A stretch of 64,000 nt of DNA from Stereocaulon alpinum (taxonomy: Eukaryota > Ascomycota > Lecanoromycetes > Lecanorales > Stereocaulaceae). The notes below the pieces were generated by a model. The model did no database searches. It was not told the DNA's origin and saw only the letters and a program-made list of their open reading frames with translations. Of the stretch, positions 22,087 to 33,506 are shown one piece after another; the stretch's first letter is position 1, and each line of letters opens with the position of its first letter. Both the position numbers and the translations under genes were made by a program. Where the stretch lies: contig JAEUBA010000006.1 of the NCBI GenBank assembly GCA_018257865.1, positions 372,001 to 436,000 of the forward strand, read 5' to 3'.

Positions 22087-23498
22087 AGAAGGAAAGAGAA
22101 ATGAAATCAGCTTCGATGACGTTCGTCATTGATACGGTATTGAAAGAATATATTTTCGTTGAATATTTGATTGATGTTGCATCGAGGCGTTAGTGGGGAG
22201 ATTGCTGTGCAGTACTCTTTTGATTGGCACTCGTATCCCTATGGCCACACGACGGCAGTCTGAAGCGAATGATGCAAGTCAAACCTTGCTTCCACTAATA
22301 TTGGACATTCTACAAATTACCCGGGCGAACATGCATAGACCCGTTTCCAAAGCTTCTAGAATGCTGAATACGAGGCGTTTCAGAAGTCTGCAATCGAAGC
22401 TCTTGGCGTCGCACAAGTGGATGAGTGGTCTCCTTCTGATGTCGGCCTTGCTGCTGGTTGTCATCTTGCAAACCGCTACGTCACTGTGATCGGCAGGGTT
22501 CACAGGATAAGGTTCCACTGCTGCAGGTACCTTAGAATCAAAAGTGCTCAAGTAATTTACTTGTTAATTTAGGTCTCAACGTGTGGTACCCAGAAAGACC
22601 GAACTGTGGGGGGCCATGACCGGGAACTATTGGTGGGGTTGCCCACACATACAAGGATAAGGGCGGCTAAAATAGATCTTTTCTCCACAGAGGCTTCATT
22701 GATTAGCAACGGATCCCTGGAAAGAACAAATCAGTCAGGAGCTGGGTTGTTGGCAGGGCTGAAGGTTGATGACATACACCAAAGCTTTGGACAGCCCTGT
22801 TCGTACCGGAGCTATATCATAAATGAAAGTTCTTCGGCGGCTCGTGCACACCTATGCAGACGCCTCCACCGCCTCCTATCTAATGAACGGTGCCACGAAT
22901 GCGGGCTCATGGTTTCTATCTTGGCCTCGATTGGTCCGCCGTCCCTATATTATCTCACTTGTTCAAGCTAGGTCCAACATACCTGTGATGAAACAAGACG
23001 CAGTTAGCCCAAGCTCGGTAACGTCGCAAAAACATATTTCATCGTCAGAGTTCTTCCTGTGCCTGCTGTTGCCTCCGGCATCAGCTCCCGATTTCGTACG
23101 CGCAACCTTCCAAGCACATTCATTAACGTTTCATCTGGGAAATTGCAACTAAGCTACGAGTACCGGAAATGCTTTCATTACCTAATGGAACGCCCCGAGC
23201 GTTGTCTCTTCTAATATTCTCTTGACTAAGGATACTGCCTTTTGAAGATGTCATATACAGGATCGAATACTTGTAACATCACCTTCGTCTCATCTCATCC
23301 CCGCACCACGCATATGACGAACCCCAAAGGTAGGTACAGAAAAGGTTCGTATTCCGGTACATGAGTCCATTGAACACCTAGAGGACTGTCTTTCAGCCCA
23401 ATGCGAGTCATATCTGCGCCGCTTGCGGCTCCAGATCCATACCATCTGACCTGAAGGAACCACTCGGTTCCCCTTCTCCGGAACCCCACCCCAGCGAT
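22087..23498. other. Left edge of the gene-poor island, no gene supported
   Basis: About 1.4 kb with only short frames. One (22823-23152, + strand) is open for 109 codons but has no recognisable feature. No tRNA or repeat was seen. Confidence 0.4.
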
Positions 23499-23512
23499 CA
23501 GGGGCACCCCTG
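23499..23512. promoter_or_regulatory. Inverted AGGGG/CCCCT site (stress-element-like) upstream of copy A
   Basis: CAGGGG and CCCCTG face each other across two bases, 213 bp before the ATG of copy A. AGGGG/CCCCT is the core of the yeast stress response element. A similar inverted pair lies upstream of copy B. The function is inferred from the motif alone, which is short. Confidence 0.3.
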
Positions 23513-23628
23513 CGACCCTCACTCCGGACATCGACCATCCTTTACATTTTCCAGTGTCCAATGAACTACCCCAGCTAATAATCGCACGGGCCTTGTCACC
23601 TGGCACGACATGAGTTGTTTTTCTTCCC

Positions 23629-23635
23629 TATAAAT
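23629..23635 (+). promoter_or_regulatory. TATA box (TATAAAT) of copy A
   Basis: TATAAAT stands 90 bp before the ATG of copy A, followed by a C/T-rich leader that runs into the start codon. Position and context fit a fungal core promoter. Confidence 0.5.
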
Positions 23636-23724
23636 ACGCTACTTCCCTCTATGTTTTCTGAGGCATCTAACTAGACAGACTCTCATCACACCCTTCCAAC
23701 ACGTCCATCAACCTTCTCATCGCT

Positions 23725-24182
23725 ATGCATTACATGATCAACAACCGAAATTACTCGCAGGACGAGTTATACAATATCATAGCTCTAAGAATCTACCAAC
23801 AGGCCACAGACCAGACCATTGGCAGCATTATCGCCTACGCGCGCAACGGTATCGGTGCCCAGCCTATTTCCTGTCACGGTCTGGTCTCCACAATACAGCA
23901 GAGCCGAGTGACCTCCCTTCGCACTATTTACGCCGCCGTCGAGCAGGACCGGGCCCACTGGGGACCTGAAGCAATGCGTATCTACAACAGGTGGAGCGAT
24001 GCGAACAGCCAGCTCGTGCAAAGGTAATCCAAATTGTCGTCAGTTCTGTTGGGCTAGAAGACTAGGAGACTAAATCTTCGTGCAGGCTTCGATCCGACGG
24101 GTGCCTCGGATCACACTTGAACACAGATCGACGTCCCAAAGCACACGGCGAAGGATGGAATCATCTAGGTGGATCATATTGA
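23725..24182 (+). CDS. Island family protein, copy A (small protein of unknown function)
   Basis: Two exons, 23725-24023 and 24086-24182, give 131 residues. A GTAATC donor falls two bases into a codon, and the unspliced frame stops at once (AAAGGTAA). The acceptor is GTGCAG. Family features are a YSQDEL start region, SIIAYARNGIGAQPISC (Gly-x-Gly then Cys, about residues 42-58), a helical block with IQQS and RTIYAAVEQDRAHW, then RIYNRWSDANSQLVQR. The last exon gives LRSDGCLGSHL, matching L-x3-G-x-[IL]-x3-L of the other copies, then a longer basic tail. No signal peptide or membrane segment is present, so it is probably cytoplasmic or nuclear. TATA at -96. I recognise no known domain. Real as a gene because four relatives share the splice site and motifs. 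Confidence 0.78.
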
Positions 24183-24439
24183 GGAAGAAAAAGGATTGAC
24201 ACCCCATTCAGAGCGTTGGAAAGCATTGGATGTTATTGCATTCGTAAGAGTAACTATAGGGGTTCCATTCCTTCAATATCGTCAAGTACTTCACATAATT
24301 CTTTAATCGATGGACGCGTCTGTGCGCTACAGTCTCTCATTACCATCTATACATCTTTATGTAGATAATGCCCCGGTGATGTGTTCGGTTCCTAGACTCA
24401 TGAAGTCTAGATTTTAGAGACAAGCAGTCATTATTATCA

Positions 24440-24595
24440 ATGAGCTCCAATAAACTATACGGGCTGCACGATTACAGTAGTCAATGCGGCGTATGCGGGC
24501 AACTCTATGATGGAGGGCCATTTTCCTGGTCAAGTCTGCAACGTGGCTTTTGCCTTGAATGCGGCTCTGCTGCATTCGCACGCGCCTTCGGCTAA
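24440..24595 (+). CDS. Micro-ORF with zinc-ribbon-like double CxxC
   Basis: A 51-residue open frame starting at an ATG. Cys16 and Cys19 (CGVC) and Cys38 and Cys41 (CLEC) form a C-x2-C-x18-C-x2-C pattern, the usual arrangement of a small zinc ribbon. The loop holds DGGPFSWSSLQRGF, and the C-terminus AAFARAFG is helical. It was too short to be expected in routine gene calls. It begins 257 bp after the stop of copy A on the same strand. It may be an independent small gene, a fragment of a larger one, or chance; four Cys in this spacing with no other Cys makes chance less likely. Role unknown. Confidence 0.4.
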   Translation: MSSNKLYGLHDYSSQCGVCGQLYDGGPFSWSSLQRGFCLECGSAAFARAFG

Positions 24596-27500
24596 ACCTT
24601 CATCGTGCCCACAAAAGCAGTTTCAAGGCGTTCTCCAATCCCTCTAGCAAGGACGACCGTGTCAGATGAATTTACGCGCAGAACGTGAAAAAACCTGCCA
24701 GCTTTACAAAGATTGCTCTCTGAACCTGCCTGATCAGAGCTAGTTTTGCGATGTTATTCGATGTTATTCGACGTCAAAGTGATGAACTTGATTGGACTCT
24801 AGAGGCTGTAAGCAACCTTTAGCAAAAGATATTACCAGAACGATCTTGCACTGAACGTTGGCAAAGAGAATTGAACGCACGCTACATGTACTGGAAGTCT
24901 TTATTTAATTTATGTATCGAGAAAGTATCCCAGGCGCATAGATTATGCATACGGGCAGTTATTCTTCTAGGGGTGTCCTTGGGGGTAGGCTGCAGTAGCC
25001 GAAGCCCACGCCGAACCCCGATCATACAGTATTCTGGTTTTGCCACCGTTCCCAACGTCTATTGCATTTTTCATCTCTGCGCTGATCGCGCGGTGTGGAT
25101 TCCTTGTTTCGACTTCAGGTATTCAAATTGTGTTTAAGTGTTGCTGAGGTATTTAATGTATGGGCTGTCCGCAGTGGCGATGGGCGTGCTCCATAATCTT
25201 CATATCCGTTCCTCGTCAACCATCCCACTTCCTGATACAACGCCATACGGGATGGAAGCTCAAAGGTCAAGTGACATAATTGCCGCCTGTAAGTGTCGCT
25301 GTTATCACGGTCAAGTTTGTCTTCTTAGAAAACCGATGTAGGCCATGCGAAGTGGCTGTGCATTATTTTATGTACCTACCCTTGTCATCTTTGTGGCAAA
25401 GACCAAGTCATACTGATTGCAACACTTTACTGCCATCCTGCTCATGTCATAGATTACTGACACAAGATAGCGATGGATGGTGAACGCAAATGTCGCCGTA
25501 CAGATTCCTGCGTTGAGAAACGGAGGTCAGGGCAAGCACGCACTAAGTCTAAGAGACGTCCAAATAGTCTTTTTCGACCAACTACGGGCCGCTTCGATGT
25601 CTCCGTTGAACTCTCGCATGGGCCTTGTTCTGGGGTAGCGGGAATCACTACCAGGGATGGCAAGCCCTGGGGCTGAAGCTTGTCAAGGGCGCTTGTAGGT
25701 TTGATTGGACTTGGCTAGGGTGATCGACGAGCGCCATGGCCCTGGGTCTGTTCCTGGTACCCAATACGTTTAGTTTTCACCCATGTTGGAGTGTCGGAAG
25801 TCCACGTCGGCCTTTTCAATGGGATCTTTCAATGCTGGTGTCTTTGGGGAGGTTGGAAGGCTACTTTGACTGGCTTGGTGGAACTGCGACCACATCGATT
25901 CGTAGTAAGACTTACATGCTCATTCACTAGCTGGCCATAGGCTCAAGTAACGATGATCGCGGACTCAGGATTATCCTTGCATTATTCAGGCGGAGGGATG
26001 GACAGGGTCTGATTGTGGCATTACAAGGGTAAGCTGGAGACTATATCAAATTCACAAGGATAACCAACAAGTGACATCTAGTCACCATCCTGACACCTTG
26101 TCCTAGGATGCCATCCTGCCAAATGCTCCTCTTTGTGCCTTCTTTTTCAAGTTGGGCCGGCTTCCGCAATGACAGCAGAATACGTCGTCCGATTGGTCGG
26201 CACAAATGCCTCGAATCCCGCCACCTTTTCGTAACCGGGAAAGCTCGCCACTGGTTGAGTGCTTATGTTGGGGACGGTCTGAATCGTTGGCTATGCTCTC
26301 AAACCATACACTATTACGTAACCTTTCGCTAATACTAAGCAGGCTTTTACAGCCACAAGGGGAAAGGCCACTGTACCCTCAATGTTTCCCCCTTAAGCAT
26401 CCTTCATAGCTCTCAAGTAAAATGACCTAGATCAGTTTCGACGTACGTCATCATCCTAAGCCGGTTACGTTCTATATGCGCGCTTCCTGGCGCCTCTTCC
26501 TCCGAGTCCGTGATCTGTTGGCCCCAACTCCAGGATAGGCCACTGAGCATCCATCCGCTTTACCGCAGGATTACCTTGAGCCGTGTCGACTAACTCAGCC
26601 ATTATTGATACAGACCTATCCTCTGCTGTCTAGGACTTAGCTTCTCGAGGATTATTGCTCAATGCTCCCCAGGATTGGGCTAGTCTGACACGGCATGCGC
26701 CCAGAATAAGGAATTGCCTGAGAATCAATTATGTCCTACATCGTCACTCGAGCTTTTTAGCAGTCAGAATGACCTAGGGAGCTGGGATACTAAGTGTCCT
26801 AGGAACTTCAAGGAGCGCTTATATGCCGGCTACAATATGGCGTGAGAAGAGCGCGCCCACGTTGGCGAAAGAGTAAAGAGATACAGACTTGGGCCACACA
26901 TACCTACAACTGGGATGAAGGAAGAGACGAAGTCAGAACGACTAAGATAGCATTGACCTTGTCACGTCCGTGGCTCTTCACTGACCACAACAGAAGTTTT
27001 CCTGCTACCCGTGTCATCAGGCGCTACCTCTTGTCATGTTCCAATCTCACAATCAGTCTCCGATTTAGTGAAATGTCCTGGTAGCACCAAGGCTACACGC
27101 AACGATTGTATATGGAGTGACTATTGCCAAAAGGATAAGCATAGGTCGATAAACTGTCTTGCAATCCGAAGCGGATCTTCTCAATCGTTTATAGACATGA
27201 CTAGGGCATTCAATCTGCATACACCTGGCACGCTTATCATAGCCACAGACACGAGACGCATGAAGAGATATTCCATCGCCTAGAAGCCACAGCGATGTCG
27301 GTGGCACGCAGTTGAGCCTTTGGGGCCGAGCTCATTGGCTCTCTCTCGAACCATATAGCTGGTACAGCGCAATATTGAACGATTGTGTGCATTGGCCAAG
27401 TTCATTGAGAGTTCAAATTCCATCAATGCGTAGGTTCTGGGAAAGCAAAGTACAAATCAGTGTTCGCCTTGGCCATGGATTTTCTCCACTCGTATTATCT

Positions 27501-30500
27501 TGAAGGCAAGGGCCTACCTCATATGAGAACTTGAAGCAGGCCTTTTGCACGAATTTAGTGACATAAGTAAAATGCCCGTCACACAGAGAACAAGAGCAAA
27601 GTTTCTCAATGAATGCGGCGATTAACAACGGATCATTTCTTGCACTAGCAAGTGTGTTGCTGTACAGTATAAATATCATGGCTACACTCCTCAATCCATG
27701 GATGATCCGACTAACGTGTGAGCTTTCAGTGTACTGAAGATTCACATCAAGCCTGGTGCGTCGAAATGAAGCACATCTGTGCAGCCACATCTCTCTATCT
27801 CCTCCTCCTAGACTGCTATCAGTCTTCAGCTGCTTGAATAAAGGCAAAGTTGACGATCGCCTCAACAGGCATGTGATTTGTTGGCCATGGAGTGCCAATT
27901 ATTGGTTGGGTCATTGCCGCTGCACCCGCCATTCGGCTTTTTGTCCAGGTATAATAATAAAGATAAGGAAAGAGCGACAGCTGGGAGGGTACAGCAAACA
28001 GCGGAAGGCAAATGACTGGGACTTGTAGCTCTAACACAGCAAGAGGGGAAAGTTAAAAGATTTGGCCGAAAAGCATGAGTATCAAGGTCGTAATATTGTA
28101 TCAGAGAATTTGCGTGAATACAAGCAGAGTCTTTGGTGAGTCGTACCGCAGGAGCTAGCAAGGAAAAAGTTCTCGAAGAAGCTTGGGACCCTAGAATAGG
28201 ACCTGCCCGTTTCGGCCATCTGGAGCTAGCTCAGCATAATGCCGCTGCATCCTCCCAGAATATGGAGCTTAGCAGGGTCCGGCATCACCGATTCGGATAT
28301 TTCGGCTCTCACACAGGCTAACGGTGATGGAGTCATGGTTAGGTCACGCCCAAAAAGGAGGAAAGTGTCCAAGATACGCTTTGACTAGACGGTTTGATAG
28401 GGAGTACATGTGCAAGTGCACAGCCACCATTGATTCCTTCGCGGCCACCTTTGGCTGATGTTGTAGACTGCCTCTTTGGTGAGAAGAATAAGGGCAATCG
28501 CTTTTATTCTTGTACTTTGGAGCTGAATTCAGAACAGCCAATTGGGCAGCAGCGGGGTCATGCTTGCATTAGTGTAAACTAGTGCCCAACAAGCGGCTTG
28601 CACAAATCCTCCTACTGCAGCGCCGAATCCAGTCTCTTATCTATCTCACGCCCGATCCGTATGCTCTTTTTTTGAAAATACGTTCGTCTCTACAAGCCAT
28701 GATACTACCCTAGGCTTGAGGGAATATAGTTGGGTTCCTGGTTGTCGATACCTAGATCACATAGTCTAAATTTGACATGATGACAAGTTAAGGAGGATAA
28801 GGCAAATAATCATGCAGTGATGACCAAAGGTTCCTCCATGTACTGGTAGCGCTCTCCACCTCGATTCCATGCCCTTGGCTTTTTCTCTGGAGATCTTCCC
28901 CTGGTTCCAGGCAGATTCGCAAAAGCAAATCTGCTCTCACAATAACAAGGATAGGTGCGGAAGCTAGTACATTACGTACCCCAACTGTAATGGTACCTGT
29001 AAAGATATTTCTACTCCTGTATTCCTCGGTTAAGGAGAGCCATCCATTGAATCTATGGGGTCACGCACGCAGTCATACTGCAACCGTCATGCCTCGGTTT
29101 TCTTCTTGTGGCTGAGTTTCAATTCGAGGATATGAGACGCTCTGACCACATATGCAGCATTTCTAAGCGCATGTGCGTCTTTATTTGGACCAATTTGGTT
29201 CGCGAACCGTCGGTTTTCCTACAGTAGTGGTGCAGTAGGTGTTCGTCAGGCTAATGCGCCTTTTACAAGCGCTAGTAGCCTCGATTGCCTACGCTTGTGG
29301 GGATGGGGTATACAGCACCTAGCGCGGTGCTAGATGTGCCAATTAACTTTCTGGGGTGGCTTAGACGTCAACAGTGTCTCCCTACTAACATCAATTGGAA
29401 ATAGTATGCGGATTGCGGGACGCTGTGGCTTGCATAAGGTCAACTTTCGGTGGACCTTGGCAAACATTCGTCCTACTGGACCCTTGTATCTCTTTCGGAA
29501 TGACCGTTGCTCTACTTAGGTCTACAGCTGGGCGGATGACTTACTCATCGTAGATTCAATCTTGCTAGGCAGGTCGATTATGATTTCTGGTTTGTCAGAG
29601 GCTGACGGCATGCATCCGAACTTTCCTGCAGGTACAGCGTATCTTACAGCAAATTGGGGGCCAGCCCAGACGTACTCCCTAACATCAAACCCCTTCCCTG
29701 CTAAACATTGCTTACACTTACTTCACGCAGCTCCGTCGCTAGCTCTCCTTTCTCTATGCCATTTCTCGCGACTATAGACGATAACTGCCGTCAATCTCAG
29801 CTGAAGAAATGGTAGCCTAGGAGAGCGTTAGTCCTCATTCAATCGAGAGACATTGCTCCAGGTTCTCCTGATAAGTTTAGCGCACACCTTGCTCCTGGTG
29901 TTCCCCACAATATTCAGCCAGTCCGGACATGCCAATCGGACCATGCCAAAAGATCGTATGATACCTAGGTGCTACACTCCACCCTATCTCAAGCTCTTCC
30001 GCGACCAATGAGATCCTCATGTCCATCTCCTTTTCTTCTTGTCACCGGCTGCCTGGTCCAGCTTCGATACAATTCGAGTCATCATGACTGCAATCTCTTC
30101 CTTGTTTTACTCGAGCGTTGGGTCTGTTGGGCCTTGTTAAGACGGAACTAGTGGAGCATACTAACTTACCCTTTCGTATTGAATCAAATCAACCTTCCGC
30201 CCAATCATACGAGCAACGTCCATCTCCTTTACCACAGCTCATTGTCATTATGTCAGGTGCGATGCAATTTGTGTCCTCCTGACATCGATCGCTGATTCGC
30301 GTTCACGTACACTTTGGAGATAGGCAGTCACCTTTTCCAGGTCACGGCTTCTCCGAGTCAACGTAGGTATTTCGGCTTTTCCTACCTGTGAATAAGAATC
30401 GACCCGTTGATCCGCTTTATGTACCAATCCACCATGGTTGTCGACCAACCCTCTCAGTGATATGATACACGAGATTGAATAATCGGCGAGTCCGAAATGC

Positions 30501-30632
30501 AATCATTCGACACTTATCCTTGCAATAAGCTTAATCACGCAATCTCGACTTTCAGTTAATCTCCCGACTTCTCCAAGGCCTCTTGCAGCACCCAATCATT
30601 CTTGTAATATACTAGATTCTATGCGACGAGTG
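24596..30632. other. Gene-poor island segment between copies A and B
   Basis: Six kilobases with no supported gene. Open frames are short and unrelated. The longest (minus strand 27898-27413, 161 codons) ends with a splice-like GTAGGC after TCATATGAG and could be a gene scrap. In the segment 29334-29777 two + strand frames share one phase (WADDLLIVDSILLGRS), again scrap-like. A 12-bp perfect palindrome, GGTTCGCGAACC, lies at 29197-29208. No RNA gene was recognised. Confidence 0.5.
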
Positions 30633-30690
30633 CGACACACCTGTGTCGTTGGTACCACCCCTTTCTGTGACGCGGTGTCTACGAAAGGGG
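30633..30690. promoter_or_regulatory. Palindrome plus inverted CCCCTTTC/GAAAGGGG sites upstream of copy B
   Basis: CGACACA-CC-TGTGTCG (30633-30648) is a perfect inverted repeat with 7-bp arms. Ten bases on, CCCCTTTC (30658-30665) and GAAAGGGG (30683-30690) form an 8-bp inverted repeat around 17 bases. The second holds the AGGGG stress-element core seen upstream of copy A. The sites end 83 bp before the copy B start. Binding by a dimeric factor is inferred. Confidence 0.35.
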
Positions 30691-30718
30691 CATGCGAAAA
30701 TGCCTGACAGCCTGAGCG

Positions 30719-30725
30719 TATAAAG
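30719..30725 (+). promoter_or_regulatory. TATA box (TATAAAG) of copy B
   Basis: TATAAAG stands 48 bp before the copy B start codon, followed by a C-rich leader. The position fits a core promoter. Confidence 0.5.
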
Positions 30726-30773
30726 CCCTCCCAGTGTCACCTTTCAGCTCAAGCCTCGCCCCCATCTCAAACC

Positions 30774-31200
30774 ATGGCAACCTTTCAAATCAAGGATAAT
30801 GCTTACTCGCAACACGAAACCGAGATTGCCTGCTCCCTCAGAATCTATCTTTCAGCATCAGACGAAATTATTGGAAGCATCCTCGGAGCCAGACGAAATG
30901 GCCTGGGTTCCTACCCCATCCAGTGCTCCGGCCTCATTGAGGAAATGCAGCAAAGCACCGACGCCCGTCTCCGCGCGGTGCACGATGCCGTACGCAACAA
31001 TCGAGCTCAGTGGGAGCCTTATGCACGACAAGTCTACCGCGAGTGGTGGGATGCACATAGCCAGCTAGCCCAGAGGTATGTCACAAACGAGAGACATACT
31101 ACAATGCCGATGAATGCAGCAGGCTGACATGATACATAGGCTGCACGCCCAAGGCAAGATCACGGAGTACCTTGACACAGAACGAGGTGGAAGGGGATGA
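30774..31200 (+). CDS. Island family protein, copy B
   Basis: Two exons, 30774-31075 and 31140-31200, give 120 residues. It starts CCATGGC, a strong initiation context. The core has YSQHETEIACSLRIYL, then IIGSILGARRNGLGSYPIQC, MQQSTDARLRAVHDAV, NNRAQWEPYARQVYREW and DAHSQLAQR. The intron starts GTATGT two bases into a codon and ends CATAG after a CTGAC branch, the same place as in copies A, C, D and E. The last exon gives LHAQGKITEYLDTERGG. This is the cleanest member, with TATA and paired promoter sites, and can serve as the family reference. No signal peptide, membrane segment or known domain. Confidence 0.82.
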
Positions 31201-32947
31201 GATTGGGACACATGGGGCTTGTGAGGGAAGAGAAGACTTGCTGGTCCAAGTCATGCTCTTGGGTTGGGCTTCTCTTGATGTTCATGATTATCTGAGTTAT
31301 TTGTGTTGGTGTCATCATCAAATTTACAATTGAAGCTGATTTCTTTCCTCGAATTCCGTTCGAGTGTTTTGGTGATTCAAATAGCCGTGGCTTATCACAA
31401 TTTCATTTATGAAGCTTATGGCACTGGTCTCATCACATTCTAGATGAAACTTCGGTCTGGAATCCTTTTCATCGAGACATACTTTGTTCCTTCCAGTAGA
31501 CGGTCACCAATACAACTTGCATGGTGAAAATCTCTACTCATTCTATAACTGTTAGTATCGCCTAGATCTCCTCGAAAACAAATTCTCTGTCATGATATAT
31601 TCTCCAACATATCGCCGGTCATGTGTTCGAATGCTACCCAACAGATCCTAGAACGGTATCAGTAGAGTCCAAGTCTAGATTTGCAGCACCTCAATGCACT
31701 TCTCGAGTCAGCGACAGCGAAACCTCCGAAAACTAGATGAGGTAAGTACATGCATTACAATCAACCCTAGTCGCAATGATCGAGGCTCTTCTCTTGCCAA
31801 GCGAACTACTATGACGTAGTTGTACAGGAGGGCAAAATAAGGCAAATAGATTATAGGCTTAAATTAGAATCCCTAACCGTGAGCCATTCTTGGGCCGCAT
31901 GACGCTGAGACCTAGCTTGTGGGCCACTAATCATGGATACCATATCGGGTGGCTTAATGGCCAGTGGTATGTACACGAGCTGCAGGGCACCCATCACTTA
32001 CTCCATACCTTACAAGCGATCACCTGGTAAAGACGCTAGCTATATTTGGAAACTCCCTTCGGGACGCTTAGGACCATGCGTCCCTTCATCAAACTAGTGG
32101 CTTCCTATTGCCCAACGCTGGAGATGGAAAAGGTTTTTCGATGCGTCTGCCGAGCTGACTCTGTTACAAGGCTATTATGATAGACGCTGATGTCCGGTAG
32201 TCAAGCCGCGTAATCATGTTGATGTCCATGTTGTTTCGCTACCAGTTGCGTTCTTCAGCTTCTTAGATCCCCGGCTACACATGATTGACTCACATTGTAG
32301 TACTCCGTTCGAAGCTATGTCGACATGGGGCCAGTCTCTGGGATTGACGGTCGACGACGGGCCACTAACAGGCTTGCTTGTTTCTCCTTCAAAAACTTCT
32401 GTTTAGGTAATTTTGACCCCTTCGATTTGACGACTTTGATCCAATTCCAGCTTGCAGAATGTATGGTGTTAGATAGATGTGGACTTGCCTGACATGCTTG
32501 TATGTTGTCCTATCCAGTGTCGTGATACGCATGGCTGTCTTTTCCGCTGGCCCTTTCACACTCAACTGAAATTGAGCCCCGGCCCTACGGTCTTGATGTT
32601 CAATCGAACCAACATGTCACATATGTACCCCTACCAGAGATCACCTTATCTCCGGTACAGCTGATCGCTCCAGCCGTACCAGTCAATACCTCTGACTACT
32701 CCTCAACAGCTCTGATTCGCCTTGTCTTCTGGTTTCTCATGGCCCCAATCAACACCGCATCGTCAAATTATCTTTCATTTGAACCCTCCCGCACCTCCAA
32801 AAAGCGATCGTAGCTGAACCAGCTATGCCATGGATCTGGACATATGATTTGCAATGCCCCTTGATGTTCGGCTTGGATCAGGGAGTCCTCCACATCCAAT
32901 GGCTCCATCAACGTTCAAGCGAGCTGGACGTACAACATCGATTCCTT
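31201..32947. other. Gene-poor island segment between copies B and C
   Basis: About 1.7 kb with no supported gene. The only frames are short. Copies B and C are the closest pair, so this is the shortest spacer in the island. Confidence 0.45.
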
Positions 32948-33506
32948 ATGCCGATGGATCGCCCCTTTTCACAAACCTATGTCTGCCTTCGAATTACGCC
33001 CAACTTTCTGAGGACATACTCCTTCAGTGTGCCATGCTTCAACTCATTCAATTCAGCCCCGGCATTAAGACGCCCCCAAAAGAGCAAAACAACATTCGAA
33101 ATCGATGGCCAAGGTTACACGCAATACCAAGCTCAAGTCATCTGCGCCCTCAAGCTATACCTCGATTTATCCGACCATACAGTAGACATCTCCCATGAAA
33201 CCTTGGGTCGCATCCGCTCTACAATGCACATTGGCCCGGGCGCACGCTCCCATACATGTTGCCATTCCGTCAGCACGCTACAAGACACCCGGAACACCGC
33301 CTACCACAATATCCTCGATGCTGTCTGCAACAAAATGGAATGCTGGGAACGCGAGGCAAGGCAGATCTATCGTGACAGGATGAATGCACATAGCCAACTG
33401 GGTGAAGAGTACGTCCCAACCCTATTAGACGGCTTTGAAGCGGCTATACACTCGGCTATATCTTCTCAGACTACAACACATAGGAACTTTAGCCGAGAAC
33501 CTCTGA
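32948..33506 (+). CDS. Island family protein, copy C (diverged; start uncertain)
   Basis: Exons 32948-33408 and 33470-33506 would give 165 residues. The family region begins near 33086 (TTFEIDGQGYTQYQ) and runs through LGRIRSTMHIGPGARSHTC, HNILDAVCNKMECWEREARQIYR and NAHSQLGEE. Compared with the other copies it has about seven extra residues before the Gly block. At the place of the usual start Met, it has AAA, so the nearest in-frame ATG codons are 32948 and 32954. The intron starts GTACGT in the shared phase. Acceptor TCTCAG at 33469 gives ELQHIGTLAENL and a stop, matching the family's last exon; the next acceptor would give a long unrelated tail. It is either extended at the N-terminus or losing function. 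Confidence 0.55.

Noticed and set aside
24080..24100. TTCGATCC word resembling a tRNA T-arm
   Set aside because: No matching acceptor stem or D-arm around it; it lies within the last exon of copy A.
25473..25676. Lys/Arg/Cys-rich frame (KCRRTDSCVEKRR) as a Zn2Cys6 factor
   Set aside because: It has too few Cys in the wrong spacing for a binuclear zinc cluster.
27413..27898. 161-codon minus-strand frame as a gene
   Set aside because: No recognisable domain or conserved motif; noted only as possible scrap in the island.
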